Source: an uncultured Muribaculaceae bacterium
GTDB lineage: Bacteria; Bacteroidota; Bacteroidia; Bacteroidales; Muribaculaceae
Assembly (NCBI GenBank): GCA_910577585.1
Contig: CAJTNN010000050.1
Location: forward strand, 1 to 9,484
DNA length: 9,484 bases
Direction: 5' to 3'
This document shows, one piece after another, positions 7,830 through 9,484 of this stretch. Made by a program: the position numbers and the translations under genes. The notes below the pieces were generated by a model, which had not been told where the DNA came from, made no database searches, and worked only from the letters and a program-made list of their open reading frames with translations. How positions within the stretch are numbered: position 1 is the first letter of the stretch; every line of letters starts with the position of its first letter.

Positions 7830-7889
7830 AAAAAAAGATGAAAGCTGCCGGGGAGCCAACGGACGCCTGTGGGTCCGCCCCCCGGCAGC
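7830..7889 (-). terminator. Terminator-like hairpin between pilin and anchor genes
   Basis: The arms GCTGCCGGGG (7844-7853) and CCCCGGCAGC (7880-7889) form a perfect 10-bp stem. Inside it is a smaller stem, CGGAC (7860-7864) with GTCCG (7873-7877). In the direction of transcription the stem is followed by a short gap and then seven U residues (7830-7836). This is a Rho-independent terminator layout. It lies 82 bases after the pilin stop and 50 bases before the anchor start. No obvious Bacteroidetes promoter (TAnnTTTG) is seen between it and the anchor gene, so partial read-through is likely. Confidence 0.75.
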
Positions 7890-7921
7890 CTTCTTTCTAT
7901 TTTCGTTCAAGGCTGACCTCA

Positions 7922-7949
7922 GGTGCGCGCCGCCCTCAGCGGCGCCACC
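7922..7949 (-). other. GC-rich hairpin just after the pilin stop codon
   Basis: The arms GCGCCGC (7927-7933) and GCGGCGC (7939-7945) pair around a five-base loop. The stem extends by GGTG (7922-7925) with CACC (7946-7949) across a single bulged base. It starts 22 bases after the pilin stop. No U tract follows directly, so it is more likely an RNA-stabilising or processing structure than a terminator; that role is inferred. Confidence 0.5.
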
Positions 7950-7971
7950 CCGTCAACCTCCTTCTTGTCGA

Positions 7972-9484
7972 TTAGAGATCCTCGTTCTGCACGTGCTTAG
8001 CCCAAGAGTGCATGTTGACAGTGAAGTCGATAGCGAATTCGTCGTTATCCTCATCTTCGGGATCCGGCTGGTCGTCGGGTTCGTTCTTGGGTTCGAGCTC
8101 ACCGGGTGTGCCCTTACCGAGCTTGTTGATGCTGTTGATGACAACCTCGTAAGAGTTATTGCGCACTACGCCCCAGCGGCCAAGCTCATCAGCAGTGTAA
8201 GCTACATCCTTATTCCATTCGTAGGCATTGTCAGCAACATTCTTGATGATAGCCTTGTAGTATGCGATACCATCTTTCCATACATAGAACTTACCGAGAG
8301 AAGCTACGAGGCCATCGATGTCAGTACCGTCATACTTCACAGATTTAATCGCCATATCAGCACCTGCTGCATCGGGGAATTCTACTGTGATTTTCTCAGC
8401 CTCGAGAGTCTTGTCAGCAGCCTGAGCAACCTCGATGATGTAGTTCTTCAGCTCAGTCTCAGTGTACATCAGACCATTCACGTTAGAACGATAGAGAGTC
8501 TCGTTGCCGAACTTAACTGAGAGAACCACGCGGGTTGACTGAGTCTTGTTCATATGAAGGTAATCCATAGTGTTTTCGAGGCAGTACTCAGAAGCACCTA
8601 CGGCATTCGGGAGGGCAGCAGTATATCTGTTGAAGATATTGCCATCTACAGTAGATTTAGCATCGCTGTAGTTGGGATCAACAGCCCAGAAGATACGATC
8701 AGCTGATTTGAGGTGATTGCCCCAATTTGCAAAACCAGTCACATTGCGTACGGGATATGCAGTCTTGTTGGTGATGTCGAGATCCCACTTCTGGATAACA
8801 CCGGTGATTTTCTCACCACCCTTCGGAGTAACGTCATATGAGTTGCCGCTGGCCTTTGCGCTAAGAGTCACCTTAGCCACACCACGCTCTACATAAATCT
8901 GAGCAGTAGCGGCTGCAGGTGTGTTCTCATCAGGAGCGATGTTAGCACCCGAAAGCTCTACGAGAGTGTAGCCACCCACCATAGGAGCATTGGTCATATA
9001 GATACCATTAGTGGTATTGGTAGCAATCCAAGATGCAGCGTTACCGATAAGGTCGCTATATTTCACGCCAGCGGCATAGTGAGTTGCAGCATCACCATCA
9101 TTGAGCACTACGAGAGCATAGATTTTCTCATTGGCAGGGTTCTCTGTGATGCCTACATTAGTTTTGAGAGTTCTTGTTACGTTGCCTTCAGCAGCTTCTG
9201 TCCATTCGCCAGTGATGTTGTAGATGCTTGAAACTTCAGCATCAGCCTCAGTGTCACCCTTGAAGATTACGAGGTGAGCATTCTTCACATCATACTCTTC
9301 AGCAGTACCCTTGTCATAGGTGACATTGCTGAAGGCGCGTGTAGCGTCGCCGGCGGGGAGGCCGATGGCGAGAGATACGTAGGCGTTTACTTCGACGTTG
9401 GCTGCGTCAGAGGTGCCGGGAGCGGGCACGGGCTCTTCGCTTGAGCAGGCTGCGAGCATGGCTGCGGCACCTGCGAGCATGAAA
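7972..9484 (-). CDS. mfa1: Mfa1-family major fimbrial subunit (type V pilin), 5' end cut by window edge
   Basis: This is the stalk pilin precursor of a Bacteroidales type V pilus, exported as a lipoprotein and polymerised on the cell surface. The first visible Met (9480) sits inside a lipoprotein signal peptide that lacks its basic n-region and is preceded in frame by a Phe codon, so the true start is a few codons beyond the edge. Numbering from that Met, the lipobox is LAAC with Cys12, followed by SSEEP. A short N-terminal strand leads to a Thr47-Arg48-Ala49 site that suits trypsin-like maturation. The N-domain runs to about residue 200. The C-domain has family hallmarks YCLENT (299-304) and GVVRNNSYEVVINSI (437-451). 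A Pro/Asp/Glu-rich linker (462-480) then leads to the C-terminal strand ending HSWAKHVQNEDL. The visible 502 residues match the usual Mfa1 precursor length. The stop is TAA, followed by two hairpins before the anchor gene. The family call is firm; the symbol is by family, not proven orthology. Confidence 0.93.
   Translation of the reverse strand, partial: FMLAGAAAMLAACSSEEPVPAPGTSDAANVEVNAYVSLAIGLPAGDATRAFSNVTYDKGTAEEYDVKNAHLVIFKGDTEADAEVSSIYNITGEWTEAAEGNVTRTLKTNVGITENPANEKIYALVVLNDGDAATHYAAGVKYSDLIGNAASWIATNTTNGIYMTNAPMVGGYTLVELSGANIAPDENTPAAATAQIYVERGVAKVTLSAKASGNSYDVTPKGGEKITGVIQKWDLDITNKTAYPVRNVTGFANWGNHLKSADRIFWAVDPNYSDAKSTVDGNIFNRYTAALPNAVGASEYCLENTMDYLHMNKTQSTRVVLSVKFGNETLYRSNVNGLMYTETELKNYIIEVAQAADKTLEAEKITVEFPDAAGADMAIKSVKYDGTDIDGLVASLGKFYVWKDGIAYYKAIIKNVADNAYEWNKDVAYTADELGRWGVVRNNSYEVVINSINKLGKGTPGELEPKNEPDDQPDPEDEDNDEFAIDFTVNMHSWAKHVQNEDL

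Noticed and set aside
7795..7971. A separate promoter for the anchor gene
   Set aside because: I looked for the Bacteroidetes -7 element TAnnTTTG on the minus strand and found none in this gap. A degenerate promoter cannot be ruled out.
7576..8520. Plus-strand open frame (314 codons) covering the pilin/anchor intergenic region
   Set aside because: It runs antisense through the 3' end of the pilin, both hairpins and the 5' end of the anchor gene. Its translation looks like a shadow of those genes.

Overview
The window comes from a Bacteroidales bacterium. I place it near Muribaculaceae or a related gut family, but only on general resemblance. The evidence is four consecutive lipoproteins of the type V (FimA/Mfa1-class) pilus families, which are known from Bacteroidales. 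Base composition is mixed, start codons are preceded by A-rich sequence or no clear Shine-Dalgarno, and the acidic residues after the lipobox cysteines resemble a Bacteroidetes surface-export signal. I see no mobile element, tRNA, rRNA or CRISPR array.

All four genes lie on the minus strand and are read from right to left. (1) From the right edge to 7972 is a Mfa1-family major pilin whose first few codons lie outside the window. (2) At 7794-6661 is a FimB/Mfa2-family anchor. (3) At 6622-3533 is a very large fimbrillin-like lipoprotein ending in a CBM26-like (starch-binding type) module. (4) At 3522-166 is a second very large fimbrillin-like lipoprotein. It has BACON-like and FISUMP-like domains and a tail of further aromatic-rich beta modules. 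Genes 2-3 are separated by 38 bases and genes 3-4 by 10, so genes 2-4 read as one transcription unit. A strong intrinsic-terminator-like hairpin with a seven-base U tract lies between genes 1 and 2, with a second hairpin just after the pilin stop. A perfect 15-bp hairpin follows gene 4.

The four products make sense as one pilus. Gene 1 (stalk) and gene 2 (anchor) share a C-terminal HSWxxxxQNxDL motif that could be the donor strand; genes 3 and 4 lack it. Genes 1, 3 and 4 have a Thr-Arg-Ala site shortly after the lipid cysteine, where a trypsin-like protease could mature the pilins. This pattern (stalk accepts and donates a strand, anchor donates, tips only accept) suggests that genes 3 and 4 are two distal or tip adhesins. 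The hairpin between genes 1 and 2 could hold anchor and tip expression below that of the pilin.

The most notable points are two giant putative tip adhesins in one operon, their carbohydrate-binding-like modules, and a sharp drop in G+C in both genes where the fimbrillin platform ends and the variable modules begin. The only stretches without a gene are 1-165 and 7795-7971; both hold hairpins and no gene I can support.
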